Assembly: GCA_002422995.1 (NCBI GenBank)
Contig: DIUK01000096.1
Coordinates: forward strand, 1 to 49,421
From: Rhodocyclaceae bacterium UBA6160
GTDB taxonomy: Bacteria > Pseudomonadota > Gammaproteobacteria > Burkholderiales > Rhodocyclaceae
Direction: 5' to 3'
Length of the DNA stretch: 49,421 nt
Shown here: in pieces, positions 26,263 to 35,074 of the stretch
Layout of the letters: each line of letters starts with the position of its first letter
Position numbering within the stretch: position 1 is the stretch's first letter
The notes under the pieces: model-generated
Databases searched by the model: none
What the model was told of the DNA's origin: nothing
What the model saw: the letters and a program-made list of their open reading frames with translations, nothing else
Made by a program: the position numbers and the translations under genes

Positions 26263-27390
26263 TTAAGATTTCAACCTTTCACAATCAATCAGGTCAATCA
26301 GCTCAAGAAGGCCAATCAGGTCCGCCGCCACTGCTGGCGCCTGGGCCCACAGGAAAGATCCAAAGGTCATGCTGTAGTCCCCCATGCCTGCTGCCTCGCC
26401 AGAGCATTGGCCGACACGGCCTTTATCATCGGTCACTGATTCGATAGCGGAGCGGGCCCGATCCAGCATGCGGGGCTGAAATACGGCCTCGGCAAAATTT
26501 GCTTGGCGCCAGCGTGCCAGCGCATAGGCTACTAACGCCGTGACAGAGCTATCCGGTGCTGCGAACGGCTCATCCAGCCGCCAGGGCCAGTGGCCGTCTT
26601 CGCGCTGGCAGGTGGCGAGCTTTTCCAGCAACTGCTGGCCACGCGCAAGCCAGCGGGTTTTATCTTCGCCCTCGGGCAATTCGCAGACGGTATCGACCAC
26701 GCCAACCAACAGCCAGCCCACGCCGCGCCCCCAACCGGCGATACCACTGGTTTCAAGCGTGTTGGCATCAAAGGCATGAAATATCCAGCCATCGTCAGCC
26801 CGGCCATGCTGCCATAGGGCATCTAGCTGGCGCAGGGCGATGTTGGCGTAATGTGGCTTAGCGGTTAAACGCGAAAGCCGGGCCAGAAACGGGCAGATAA
26901 AGGCCACGGTATCGACCAATACCCAATGTTTTCCCGCTGTGTAGGGAATGCAGCCTTTTTGTGCACCTGGCAGGCACGCAAACGCCTCGCCCTGCGCCTT
27001 GGCGAAAGTCAGGTAACGCGGATTTTGCGTCAATTCGAATAATCTCAGCGCCGCATAACCCAGCCCGCCGCGATCTATCGCCACGCCAGCGAGAGTTGCC
27101 TGCCCTTGCGGGTCGATCAGGCCGTGAAAGCATTTTTCTATCCACGCACATTCTTTTTTGGCTTGATCGCTTGAAGCATTAAGGCATAAAAAAGCCAGGC
27201 CCAGCGGCCAGGTGAGCGCACCCGAGGGGCGGCCAAGCAAACGATAACCCAGCCGCGATAAACGCCAGCCCGATAACTTGAGTGCTGAACGCACCCCATG
27301 CGAGCGAGTGCCCAACCACCAGGCATAGCGTTGCGCAGCAGAAACCAGCCGGGCATGGCGGGCAGCGCTGATGATTGTTTGCGGCGCCAT
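26263..27390 (-). CDS. GH88/GH105-like glycoside hydrolase
   Basis: A 375-aa alpha/alpha-barrel protein. The GH88/105 hallmarks are visible: WVLVDTVAF (Asp161 in the longest form) corresponds to the WxDxLFM motif, and WGRGVGW (221-227) is the family glycine loop. Such enzymes remove unsaturated uronic residues left by polysaccharide lyases, so a role in trimming or recycling the exopolysaccharide is likely. There is no signal peptide. The start is ATG 27390, with a TTG one codon earlier. Confidence 0.7.
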   Translation of the reverse strand: MAPQTIISAARHARLVSAAQRYAWWLGTRSHGVRSALKLSGWRLSRLGYRLLGRPSGALTWPLGLAFLCLNASSDQAKKECAWIEKCFHGLIDPQGQATLAGVAIDRGGLGYAALRLFELTQNPRYLTFAKAQGEAFACLPGAQKGCIPYTAGKHWVLVDTVAFICPFLARLSRLTAKPHYANIALRQLDALWQHGRADDGWIFHAFDANTLETSGIAGWGRGVGWLLVGVVDTVCELPEGEDKTRWLARGQQLLEKLATCQREDGHWPWRLDEPFAAPDSSVTALVAYALARWRQANFAEAVFQPRMLDRARSAIESVTDDKGRVGQCSGEAAGMGDYSMTFGSFLWAQAPAVAADLIGLLELIDLIDCERLKS

Positions 27391-27398
27391 CAACGGGT

Positions 27399-28352
27399 TT
27401 ACACCAACAGGTGGCTTTTTAGTGCCAGAACCGCCTGACGCAAAGGGGTGAGGGCGATGTAGGCGGCTGAACGCAGCGGCAAGCCCCCGCCTTTGAGTGC
27501 GCGGAAAAACGCGCGTCGGGCAACCGCGGGCGAGCCCTGCCAGAAGTGGTTATAGCCGTGGGTGAATTCACTTGTGGCCAGCCGTTTTTTGAATTCTTCT
27601 GCGGGCCAATTTGTGCCATCGGGGTTGGTTAGCCCCCAGCGGCTCACCGCGATTTTAAGCAGCTCGGTGAGATGGTTTTCCGGATCCAAACGTCGCATCG
27701 CGCTGGCCTCGTGAATGCGGTAGAGCGCCACCGGGCCATCCAGCGCATGCATCGGGTAGATGCGCGAAACTTTGAGCCAGAACAGATAATCCTCACCGAT
27801 GCGCATCGACGCATCAAATCCACCCAGCAGCGTGAACACCTCGCGACGTATCACGGCGGTATTCATGCCCACCAGCAAGCCACCGAGCAAGCGGGTATAC
27901 AGCCAGCCCGAGCGTTCCGCCTCGCAGCGGGTGAGCGCGCTGCAATCCTGCGTCAGGCTGGACGCATCCGGAAAGCGACCGTCGGCTGCGCGCGTCCATT
28001 TGGTAAAGCCGCCAAACACGCAGCCGACTTCCGGGTGCTGTTCAAAATAGTGAATCTGTGCCGCCAGCTTGCCGGGAAACCAGACATCGTCGGCATCTAA
28101 AAACGCAAAAAATTGCCCACGGGCAAGCTGCATGCCGGTGTTTCTGGCAGTCGAAACCCCGCTGCCTGCCAGGCGATGCACGCGAATTCGCGCATCAAAC
28201 TGCGTGAGCGTCTGGTAATCAAAGTCATCCGAACCATCGTCAATGACGATGATTTCAAGATCGCTGAAGCTCTGAGAGCAAACGCTGGCCAAGGCCTCGT
28301 GAATGAATTCACGCCCATTGCGCACGGGGATGATGACGGAAACGGCGGGCAT
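27399..28352 (-). CDS. glycosyltransferase, GT2
   Basis: A 317-aa GT-A enzyme. The N-terminus PAVSVIIPVRNGREFIHEAL, IIVIDDGSDD, the DXD-like FLDADD (metal site) and the later GGFDASMRIGEDYLFWLK (catalytic ED) are those of GT2. It adds a sugar during repeat-unit synthesis on the cytoplasmic face. ATG 28352 shares one base with the stop of the pyruvyltransferase gene upstream. Confidence 0.92.
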   Translation of the reverse strand: MPAVSVIIPVRNGREFIHEALASVCSQSFSDLEIIVIDDGSDDFDYQTLTQFDARIRVHRLAGSGVSTARNTGMQLARGQFFAFLDADDVWFPGKLAAQIHYFEQHPEVGCVFGGFTKWTRAADGRFPDASSLTQDCSALTRCEAERSGWLYTRLLGGLLVGMNTAVIRREVFTLLGGFDASMRIGEDYLFWLKVSRIYPMHALDGPVALYRIHEASAMRRLDPENHLTELLKIAVSRWGLTNPDGTNWPAEEFKKRLATSEFTHGYNHFWQGSPAVARRAFFRALKGGGLPLRSAAYIALTPLRQAVLALKSHLLV

Positions 28353-29611
28353 CAGGACGGTTTAAGCTGGTGGGTAATAAAGTTCAAGGTTTCCATTTCA
28401 AGCTGGTTGCGTCGAGCAGCGATGTGAGCGCGCACCTGCGCCGGATTGGCCAATAAATCTATAGCGCGCAAATACAGTGCATCCGGGTTGAAGTTGGCTG
28501 CCGAGAAGCAGTTTTCAGATAAACCCATCAGATCGAAAAACCCCTGATGCTTGATGTCATACGCCAGCGCAAGGCAGGGTGTGCCAGCGCTGGTGGCCAG
28601 GATGCAAGAATGCAGCATGCCGCCGATGTGAAGATCGAGTTTGGCGTATTCACGTGCTAATGCCACCGTATCACCAGCGCCAGCGCGTTGCGTCCCGGTG
28701 GGAATTTTTTTGATTTTTATGCCGCGCTGGGCAAGCAATTTAGGCAGAACATTTTCTGTACCGTAATGCACAAAATATCTAAATTCCGCGCCGTTTTCAT
28801 GTTGCAGCTTGAGTAGTACATCACAATAAGCCTGTAGATTCTTCTTGAGCAGCGCGGTAGAGTTTTTGCCGTGAAATGAAAAATTAACGCCGATAATTGG
28901 CGGCGCATTTTCTGCCAGGTGTTTTTTGTCAAATGGTTTTTGGATACCCATGAGATGACAAAAATGCAGCGCAGGATCACTAATCAGCACTACAGGTTTT
29001 GAAGTCAGCGGCGTCAGAATAGATTGAGTCGTCGCGTCACGTACGGAGATGCCCTGAACGCGTTCGAGCAATTTGGCGACCATAGCAGCATCTTCAGGAT
29101 GAAAGCCGCTCGGTTTGATTGCCGTTGTTTGACCTGGCTTATTTAAGCCAACCCCAAAGAAAAAAGCAGAAATAGTGTGTTCCTGCAAATAAGCGAGATC
29201 ATCTTTAATGCGCTCGGCAAGTCGGCCATCGGGGTTGAGGAAAAAATAACCGCTGCCGCTAAAAATCAGCATCGTTTTTTTTGCATCGATATCGTTAATC
29301 TCATGCTGGTCAAGCCGCCCCCAGTTGATGGGCGATATGTCCGCGATAGGCAGAGCATGCTTGATTAACGCCGTGGTGGATTCTGCAATGGCAACGTCAC
29401 CCAGGTTGATGGCATCTCGCCCCTCATAGTTTTGGTAATCCAGTTTTGAAACATCTCCTGCGCGAAAGCGTGCGGCATCACGACTGCCATGGTAATAACG
29501 CCGCGCAGCAAAGCGAACACGCTCAACGAGGGTCAATGCCTCATGGGATTCCGCCTCAGCACCATAGACAATGGTTTGAGCTCCATACATGATTACTTTA
29601 TTGGCATTCAT
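28352..29611 (-). CDS. polysaccharide pyruvyltransferase family protein
   Basis: A 419-aa protein. LIFSGSGYFFLNPDGRLA, FFFGVGLN and the C-terminal HIGGMLHSCILATSAGTPCL are those of the CsaB/WcaK/PssM pyruvyltransferase family. It would ketalise a sugar with pyruvate from phosphoenolpyruvate, giving the polymer a negative charge. Members with this domain sometimes do other sugar chemistry. It shares one base with the GT2 gene that follows; 129 bases separate it from the GT4 gene upstream. Confidence 0.85.
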   Translation of the reverse strand: MNANKVIMYGAQTIVYGAEAESHEALTLVERVRFAARRYYHGSRDAARFRAGDVSKLDYQNYEGRDAINLGDVAIAESTTALIKHALPIADISPINWGRLDQHEINDIDAKKTMLIFSGSGYFFLNPDGRLAERIKDDLAYLQEHTISAFFFGVGLNKPGQTTAIKPSGFHPEDAAMVAKLLERVQGISVRDATTQSILTPLTSKPVVLISDPALHFCHLMGIQKPFDKKHLAENAPPIIGVNFSFHGKNSTALLKKNLQAYCDVLLKLQHENGAEFRYFVHYGTENVLPKLLAQRGIKIKKIPTGTQRAGAGDTVALAREYAKLDLHIGGMLHSCILATSAGTPCLALAYDIKHQGFFDLMGLSENCFSAANFNPDALYLRAIDLLANPAQVRAHIAARRNQLEMETLNFITHQLKPS

Positions 29612-29663
29612 GGCGTTTACTTGGTCATAGGCGGTAATAGCCTAGCGTTTATTGTTGTTACAT

Positions 29664-29692
29664 AAAAGAAAAAGCATTTTCTGGCTTTCTTT
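29664..29692 (-). terminator. weak terminator-like hairpin
   Basis: On the minus strand AAAGAAAGC (29692-29684) can pair with GCTTT...CTTT (29675-29664) around an 8-base loop, giving a U-rich 3' arm. It lies 48 bases after the stop of the GT4 gene at 29740-30909 and before the pyruvyltransferase gene. The stem is A/T-rich with a bulge, so it is weak. Confidence 0.3.
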
Positions 29693-29739
29693 AGCATGCA
29701 AATTCAATTCAGTTTCAATTTGATTCATTCGCTTGCCTG

Positions 29740-30909
29740 TTAATTTTTAACAAGTCCGGCCAGTATGTTCTCATAAAACAAAGCCAGCTTTTGATTCATG
29801 AATTCTTCGGACAAATGTGTTTTGGCGAATTTTTGCGCCGCCTGGCCGAGCGTTTGCCTGGCGGCGGTATCCAGCCGCGCGACGGACAGCAGCGCCTGGC
29901 ACCAATCTGCCGGGGCAGCCGGATTGCAGCGCTGTACTGCGGTGGATGCACCGTACACCGAGTTGAAGACTTCATCATCGGGGACGACAGCAGGAATGCC
30001 GCTGGCCAGCGCCTCGGCGGTTGTCAGAGAAAAGCCTTCTTCTGCGCTAGTTGAAATGTAGCCATCGCTCGCCTGGTAATAGGGGGCGGTATTGGCGACT
30101 TGTCCGGCCAGGATGACTTTGTCTTGCAGTTGTAGCGCGTCAATTTGAGTTCTTAGCGCAGCCAATTCAGGGCCATCGCCCACAATCAGCAAGCGGCTTT
30201 TGGGGTGGCTTTTAACGAGCTCGGCAAATACCTGCAAGGCGAACACAGGACGTTTTATGGTGTCAAGGCGGCCGCAAAACATGAGTACGAAATCTTCCTT
30301 AGCAAAGCCCAGGCGCTCGCGTAATGCTTGCCGGGCATCGGCATTGGGTTGGAAGCGCTCGGTGTCAATGCCATTATGGATCACTTCAATCGGCGTGGCG
30401 GCAGGGATCAAGTCTTGATACAGGCGGACGAAGGAATCTTTCACCGGGGCGGAAATCGTATAAACACCTTTTAAGCTGCGCAGTGCCTGTTTGGCAAAAG
30501 GGAGTGATTTTTTTGGCAGGGTTTTACTGTCAAATCTGCAATGCACGCCCATCACAAAAGGAATGTCGGCGGCGCTTAAAACATAGGCCAGCGAGATACC
30601 GACAAAATTCCAGGGCAAGGCAATATGCGCCAGCTCTATTTTGTAATAACGCAGCATGGGGATGCTGAGCTGAGCCAGCCAGCGAAACGGCGCGGCCAGG
30701 TGTTGCCGTTCGATAAATTTATATGGCTGCCAGTAGATGTATTGCCCACCGGCGGTTTTGATGTCGCGCTGCCATTGCGTCAGCTTGACAAAGCGGGGCG
30801 TGGCGACAAAAACCTGATGGCCAAGACGGGTCAATAGTTTCGTTTCCGCTTCAATGCGCCGTTCCATGCCGCCCAAGGCGGTTGAAATGCTGCAAATCAA
30901 TATTTTCAT
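29740..30909 (-). CDS. glycosyltransferase, GT4
   Basis: About 389 aa GT-B enzyme. KILICSISTALGGMERRIE at the N-terminus, VIHNGIDTERF, LIVGDGPELA and the donor site STSAEEGFSLTTAEALASG are classical GT4. The start is taken as ATG 30909 because the 22 residues added by the longer frame (from 30975) have no homology and reach into the methyltransferase gene. Confidence 0.9.
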   Translation of the reverse strand: MKILICSISTALGGMERRIEAETKLLTRLGHQVFVATPRFVKLTQWQRDIKTAGGQYIYWQPYKFIERQHLAAPFRWLAQLSIPMLRYYKIELAHIALPWNFVGISLAYVLSAADIPFVMGVHCRFDSKTLPKKSLPFAKQALRSLKGVYTISAPVKDSFVRLYQDLIPAATPIEVIHNGIDTERFQPNADARQALRERLGFAKEDFVLMFCGRLDTIKRPVFALQVFAELVKSHPKSRLLIVGDGPELAALRTQIDALQLQDKVILAGQVANTAPYYQASDGYISTSAEEGFSLTTAEALASGIPAVVPDDEVFNSVYGASTAVQRCNPAAPADWCQALLSVARLDTAARQTLGQAAQKFAKTHLSEEFMNQKLALFYENILAGLVKN

Positions 30910-30938
30910 GACAGGGTCCCGGGTGCTTTTGTCGGCAA

Positions 30939-31640
30939 TCAGGTGCGTTCCGCAAGTAAAAAGAAACCGCCGCAAAACAGGCCGGGGTTGCGCCTGGCCA
31001 GCCAGTCGATCAGCCCGGTCAGTCGCAACTGCCGCAGTTGATGCGACATCGGCACGGCGGGCGCTACCGGTGATAAATCGCTTATTAAACGAAAATCTGT
31101 GCTCGCCAGTAATTCACGGATGGAGCCTGGGGTAAAAAAACGGATATGCGGGTTGTCCCAATCGTGGCTGTCCGGGAAAAAGCGGTTCCAGTGAATCCCC
31201 GCGCCTAACAGCATGCGCAGACGCCCGGTGAGGGTGAAATGATTGGGGACGTTTATCAACAGTTTTCCGCCGGGTTTCAGGAGCCGGTGGGCTTCGCGCA
31301 GCGCGTGCTCAGGGGCTGCCAGATGTTCCAGCACGTCCAGGCACAATATCCAGTCGTATTGGGCGGAATCCAAAGGCAAAGCATTCTCCAGATTCGCCAC
31401 AAGGGTGTTCACGCCAAGGCTGTTGGCATGCGCTGCGGCGTCAGCTAAGCCTTCCACGCCGAGCACCTCGTTTTCTGGCTGCAGGATTGCCAGGTTAGCG
31501 CCAGCGCCTGAGCCGAGTTCCAGCACGCGGCAACCCGTGATGCGATGCGATTTTTTCAGTTGGGCGATGGTGTTGCGAATGTGGTCACGTTCGCCAAAAT
31601 CCACGGTGAGTCTTTCAAAACTGTAATTCACGGCTGTCAT
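30939..31640 (-). CDS. class I SAM-dependent methyltransferase
   Basis: A 233-aa cytoplasmic enzyme. Motif I VLELGSGAGANLA, the acidic LGVEGL, the DWILCLDVLEHL post-motif and LLKPGGKLLINVPN give a clean SAM-binding fold of the UbiE/Coq5 type. In this setting it probably O-methylates a sugar or the end of the chain, which can stop chain growth. AGGAG stands 7 bases before ATG 31640. 29 bases separate it from the next gene. Confidence 0.88.
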   Translation of the reverse strand: MTAVNYSFERLTVDFGERDHIRNTIAQLKKSHRITGCRVLELGSGAGANLAILQPENEVLGVEGLADAAAHANSLGVNTLVANLENALPLDSAQYDWILCLDVLEHLAAPEHALREAHRLLKPGGKLLINVPNHFTLTGRLRMLLGAGIHWNRFFPDSHDWDNPHIRFFTPGSIRELLASTDFRLISDLSPVAPAVPMSHQLRQLRLTGLIDWLARRNPGLFCGGFFLLAERT

Positions 31641-31667
31641 TAAAAACTCCTGAAATTTTTTTACGAT

Positions 31668-32831
31668 TCAAGCAGGCTCAAAAATATTTCTCAAGCGGAG
31701 GGCAAAAGCATTGAACGACAGGGTGCTGGAGACTGCACGGTGGCCATTGAGCGCAATGGTTTTTGCATAGTTGTTGTCTGATAACAAGCGAATGCAGTGA
31801 TGGGCAAAGTCATCATTCGATTCACCAACAAGGATATCTTGCCCTGCAACAAGGTAGTTGTTCCAGCCGGTGAATGAATAGCTGCTCGCTACCACAGGGC
31901 GTTGATGTGCACAGGCTTCTGGCACCTTAATGTTTGATCCGCCGCCAGACAACACAGGGACAACACAGACAGCGGCTTCTTTATATGCGGCATCCAGATC
32001 GTCAACATAGCCATCGGCAGTGCAATTGGGGGCGACATTCCAGCGGCGCAGATTGTCGGGCGTGGCTTTGCCGACGATTCTGAAACGGGCTGTGGGTGTT
32101 TTTTCAAGAATCTTCGGCCAGATATGAGCCAGAAAATGATCGACGGCACTGATGTTGGGCTGCCAGGACATAAAGCCGACAAACAACAGGGTCTTGCCGT
32201 CAGATGCTGAGTAATCGGCCGGGTGCCGGGGGAAGGTCGGCATGTTGCTGAGTAACCCGCCTTTTAGCTGGGGGAAGGCTTTTTGGTCGCGCTCACAAAC
32301 AAACAGGAAGGTGGCGTTTTTGAGGCGTGCCGCGTTTAAGCGCCATGTGATGAGGCGTTGATTAAGCCACTTGACCGCTTCTTTGAGGATGGCGCGCGGG
32401 GAGTTCAAGAGTGACCATGAAATGCTGTAAATCGGGTCGTCAAAGTCAATGATGAGTGGTTTGTTGCCGGGCAAATTGAATTTCAGGTAAGGCGTGATGT
32501 AGCGGCAAACGATGCAGTCGTACTGATCGAAATCGATGGTGTTGGCAAGCAGGGTTGAGAGCCGTTTTGAGGGTAGCCCGCACCAGGCGCGATCCAGCAG
32601 GGTTTTCGGCACATAGTTGAGGTGGAAGAGCTTGCCGCCGCCGAGTTCAGCGGGTAGGTCGGATGTGTGGTTAGGTGCATCGGTTTCAGATAACAAGACC
32701 ACATCTGTCGTGGCGTATTGACCAAGTGCCTTGAGCAGAAAGTGCGTTCGTTGCCCTGCGCCATAGTTGGTGCATTGCGGGTCGTGGTAGGTCAACAAGA
32801 GGCTGCGCCGTGGGGTTTGGGGCGAAGTCAT
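31668..32831 (-). CDS. glycosyltransferase, GT4-type
   Basis: A 387-aa protein with the GT-B C-lobe (VVPVLSGGGSNIKVPEACA, VVASSYSFTGW) and an N-lobe starting RRSLLLTYHDPQCTNYGAG. The N-lobe is diverged from the other GT4 enzymes of the window, so the acceptor probably differs. It stands 62 bases after the GT2 gene and 27 before the methyltransferase. The gap to the GT2 gene contains copy 3 of the dispersed repeat. Confidence 0.84.
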   Translation of the reverse strand: MTSPQTPRRSLLLTYHDPQCTNYGAGQRTHFLLKALGQYATTDVVLLSETDAPNHTSDLPAELGGGKLFHLNYVPKTLLDRAWCGLPSKRLSTLLANTIDFDQYDCIVCRYITPYLKFNLPGNKPLIIDFDDPIYSISWSLLNSPRAILKEAVKWLNQRLITWRLNAARLKNATFLFVCERDQKAFPQLKGGLLSNMPTFPRHPADYSASDGKTLLFVGFMSWQPNISAVDHFLAHIWPKILEKTPTARFRIVGKATPDNLRRWNVAPNCTADGYVDDLDAAYKEAAVCVVPVLSGGGSNIKVPEACAHQRPVVASSYSFTGWNNYLVAGQDILVGESNDDFAHHCIRLLSDNNYAKTIALNGHRAVSSTLSFNAFALRLRNIFEPA

Positions 32832-32840
32832 GACTTATGT

Positions 32841-32865
32841 CGCCGTCTCGCCAGCGCCGACTTTT
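32841..32865. repeat. dispersed 25-bp repeat, copy 3 (intergenic)
   Basis: CGCCGTCTCG followed by CCAGCGCCGACTTTT lies in the 62-base gap between two minus-strand glycosyltransferase genes. The first and last bases can form a CGCC/GGCG stem with the following GGCG (32867-32870). It matches copies 1 and 2 at 23 and 24 of 25 bases. Because it is intergenic it may be closest to an original form. Confidence 0.55.
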
Positions 32866-32893
32866 TGGCGGGTTATACAGTGGGTGTGCATCG

Positions 32894-33703
32894 TTAGGTT
32901 GTTTCCGGTTTGCCCGTATTCAAATACTTGAGTTTGAGATACTTGAGATAAACCGTATCCCGTACATACTTGCCAAGTATCCGCCCCGGTGCGCCATCGC
33001 GCCAGCCGCCGTAGAGCAGGTGCCAGCGCGCCCAGATCAGCCAGGGGTAGACATAAATTTTTAGCGGGGAAGATGGCTCGCCTTTGGCCTGCATGTCTTC
33101 TGCGGCGAGTTTTGTGTACAGGCCGATTTTTGCGTAAAGGTCATCAATGCTGTCGCAGCTGTAATGCAGCAGAGGTTCGTTGATCTGGCCGATCTTGGCG
33201 CCATCCAGTTGCAGTTGTTCATGGATGATGCGGCTGCCGCGATGGCTTAAGCGTTCACGCTGAAACAGGCGGACAATGAATTCAGGGGTTTTGACGGGGT
33301 AAAAATTGCGCACTGGCTGCCCCATGAAAAACCAGTTTCTGCGGATGGAAAATCCGTCAGGGGTGATGCCTGCGTCGGTTTGAAAATGGGTTTTTTTTAA
33401 TTGTTGCAAGCGTTTGCCGAGTGCTTCTGAAACGACTTCATCCGAATCCAGCGCCAGCACCCACGGTTGGGTGCAGTGGTCTTCGGCAAAGATGCGCTGG
33501 TCGCGAAAGTTGTCAAAACTGCGCGTGAGAATGGTTGCGCCAAATTGGCGGGCTATTGTCAGTGTTTGGTCTGTGCTGCCGGAATCGACAATGAGAATTT
33601 CATCCGCTATCTGCTGGATGGAGGCGAGCACCTGCGCCAGACGGCGTTCACTGTTATGGGTGAGGATATAGCAGGAAAGCGGCGTGAGAGGTGTTGTCGT
33701 CAT
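32894..33703 (-). CDS. glycosyltransferase, GT2 (WaaE/KdtX-like)
   Basis: A 269-aa GT-A enzyme. SCYILTHNSERRL, EILIVDSGSTDQT, FNxQR-like FDNFRDQRIFA and the metal-site LALDSDEVVS match the WaaE-like GT2 group, which transfers glucose or a similar sugar. The C-terminal helix bundle (PWLIWARWHLLYGGWRDG) is a membrane-associated segment seen in this group. Four bases overlap the GT8-like gene upstream. Confidence 0.9.
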   Translation of the reverse strand: MTTTPLTPLSCYILTHNSERRLAQVLASIQQIADEILIVDSGSTDQTLTIARQFGATILTRSFDNFRDQRIFAEDHCTQPWVLALDSDEVVSEALGKRLQQLKKTHFQTDAGITPDGFSIRRNWFFMGQPVRNFYPVKTPEFIVRLFQRERLSHRGSRIIHEQLQLDGAKIGQINEPLLHYSCDSIDDLYAKIGLYTKLAAEDMQAKGEPSSPLKIYVYPWLIWARWHLLYGGWRDGAPGRILGKYVRDTVYLKYLKLKYLNTGKPETT

Positions 33704-34551
33704 ATCGAGAAACGAGGCAGGCCGAAATGGTCGCGCAGTTGGTCTGAAATGCGTTGATAGACGGCCTTGGGTTTGAGCTTTACAAAGTGGGCGAACGAGG
33801 GCGAGTGTTGCACGTGCGTGCGCGGGAAAAAGCGCCCCAGCAGTCGGTAGTCATCATGGCGGGTAATTTCGCTGGTGTGTGTAAAAGGGTCAAAGCGAAT
33901 GTTGGTGGCGTTAATCGTCGTGATTTGTATGCTGCCTTCCGCTGGCTGGTAGCTGACTGTCGGGGTATGCAGCTTGCCCAGCGTTGCGCCAATGAAGGGT
34001 TCATCGGCCAGTTGCAGTTTGTTGCGATGAAACGAGCCGAGCAGTTCTTTGTGGTTTTCCACAAGGTCCAGCGCGGTGGCGAAAAAATGGTCGGCTTCGG
34101 CGCCCTGGCGGAAGTAAAACACACCGGAATTCAAGGTGCGCATGTAGTCAATGCCAAGTTTTTTAATCACTTCGGCAATATCAAAGCCATACCAGCGGCC
34201 CGAGGTGACTTTGCCGCCGGGGCTGCAAAAGCCGGGGCTTTGAAATTTTGCCCAGTGCCGGTCCATGTCGTTTTTGAGCAATATGCAGTCGGAATCGACA
34301 AACATCGTCTCGTCAAACGGGCTGACTTCATTGACGCGCAATTTATTCAGGCAGCCGTGAAAGCCGGGTTTGGCGTCCATAAAAGTGATCTGGTCGATGA
34401 ACTTGCGGTAGCTCTCGGGGATGCTCATGGTGCGGTCGGTGACGATGCACACTGGCCGCGTGGGGTCGTTGAGCTTTAATGAGAGCACCAGGTTCATGGC
34501 CAGATCAAGATAAAACGGCGTGCCGGTGGCGAGGGTGAGATAGCCTTGCAT
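33700..34551 (-). CDS. GT8-like nucleotide-sugar transferase
   Basis: A 283-aa protein. GYLTLATGTPFYLDLAMNLV at the N-terminus and MFVDSDCIL (a DXD metal site) point to a GT-A fold of the GT8 or related type; a TLNSGVFYF segment follows as in glycogenin-like enzymes. The family match is general rather than exact, so the donor sugar is unknown. ATG 34551 begins 77 bases from the next upstream unit, the DUF559 element. Confidence 0.65.
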   Translation of the reverse strand: MQGYLTLATGTPFYLDLAMNLVLSLKLNDPTRPVCIVTDRTMSIPESYRKFIDQITFMDAKPGFHGCLNKLRVNEVSPFDETMFVDSDCILLKNDMDRHWAKFQSPGFCSPGGKVTSGRWYGFDIAEVIKKLGIDYMRTLNSGVFYFRQGAEADHFFATALDLVENHKELLGSFHRNKLQLADEPFIGATLGKLHTPTVSYQPAEGSIQITTINATNIRFDPFTHTSEITRHDDYRLLGRFFPRTHVQHSPSFAHFVKLKPKAVYQRISDQLRDHFGLPRFSI

Positions 34552-34602
34552 GGGTGTCCTGTTGAGGTGTATCGGGTGTGTGCGAATGATGATAGAGAAA
34601 TC

Positions 34603-34995
34603 TCAAGGTTGCCTACTAATTAGTTTTTCCCCTCTCCCCTTGCGGGAGAGGGGTTGGGGGAGAGGGGGAAGCGTTACTGCCGTCATAATAGTTTCCAACA
34701 CGCCTTCTAGATTATTCATAATTTCATTGTTCCAGAACCGTAGCACCTTGAACCCTTGCGCACGCAACCAGGCATCACGGCTTTCATCACGAGGCGCATC
34801 ATTATGTTGCCCGCCATCTGCTTCTACGATCAGGCGCGCTCCAAAATGTACAAAATCGACGACATAAAAACCCATCGGTTGCTGGCGTCTGAATTTTTCG
34901 CCATTCAGTCGATGCGCACGCAAGTGTTGCCACAGCCTGGTCTCGCTTTCGGTCATGTGGTGTCGCAGATGCTTGGCAAATTCCCGCTGCTCCAT
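34603..34995 (-). CDS. DUF559 endonuclease-like protein inside a palindromic repeat unit
   Basis: A 130-aa protein with a PD-(D/E)xK-type fold: FYVVDFVHFGARLIVEADGG (Asp47, Glu58, Asp60), then GFKVLRFWNN. DUF559 proteins resemble Vsr and other restriction-like nucleases; no activity is established for most. ATG 34995 is chosen because the repeat arm GGGGAGAGGGG lies 5 bases upstream and works as its SD. The last 20 or so residues (from PPLPQPLSRKG) are encoded by the other repeat. It interrupts the glycan block with an unrelated gene, which suggests a mobile or selfish unit. Confidence 0.78.
   Translation of the reverse strand: MEQREFAKHLRHHMTESETRLWQHLRAHRLNGEKFRRQQPMGFYVVDFVHFGARLIVEADGGQHNDAPRDESRDAWLRAQGFKVLRFWNNEIMNNLEGVLETIMTAVTLPPLPQPLSRKGRGEKLISRQP
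34629..34668. repeat. GC-rich palindromic repeat, left copy (inverted)
   Basis: CCCCTCTCCCC-TTG-CGGGAGAGGGG palindrome plus a TTGGGGGAGAGGGGG tail. It is the inverted counterpart, except for an extra G in the tail and one more G at the end, of the unit at 35001-35038, so the two form ends around the DUF559 gene. It supplies the gene's 3' coding end. Confidence 0.85.
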
Positions 34996-35000
34996 GTATA

Positions 35001-35038
35001 CCCCTCTCCCCAACCCCTCTCCCGCAAGGGGAGAGGGG
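35001..35038. repeat. GC-rich palindromic repeat, right copy 1
   Basis: CCCCTCTCCCCAA and then CCCCTCTCCCGCAAGGGG-AGAGGGG, inverted relative to the left copy at 34629. On the minus strand it ends 5 bases before the DUF559 start codon and provides its Shine-Dalgarno purines. Confidence 0.85.
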
Positions 35039-35074
35039 CCAGAGACTTTATCAAGTGTTTGTGCGCTCACTCTG

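Noticed and set aside
26062..26439. 125-aa plus-strand frame over the 264-base gap
   Set aside because: It runs into the antisense of the GH88/105-like gene, lacks a Shine-Dalgarno and has no recognisable domain.
33754..34479. 241-aa open frame on the plus strand
   Set aside because: It is antisense to the GT8-like gene, has no family-like motif and no ribosome site; it arises from codon bias of the real gene.
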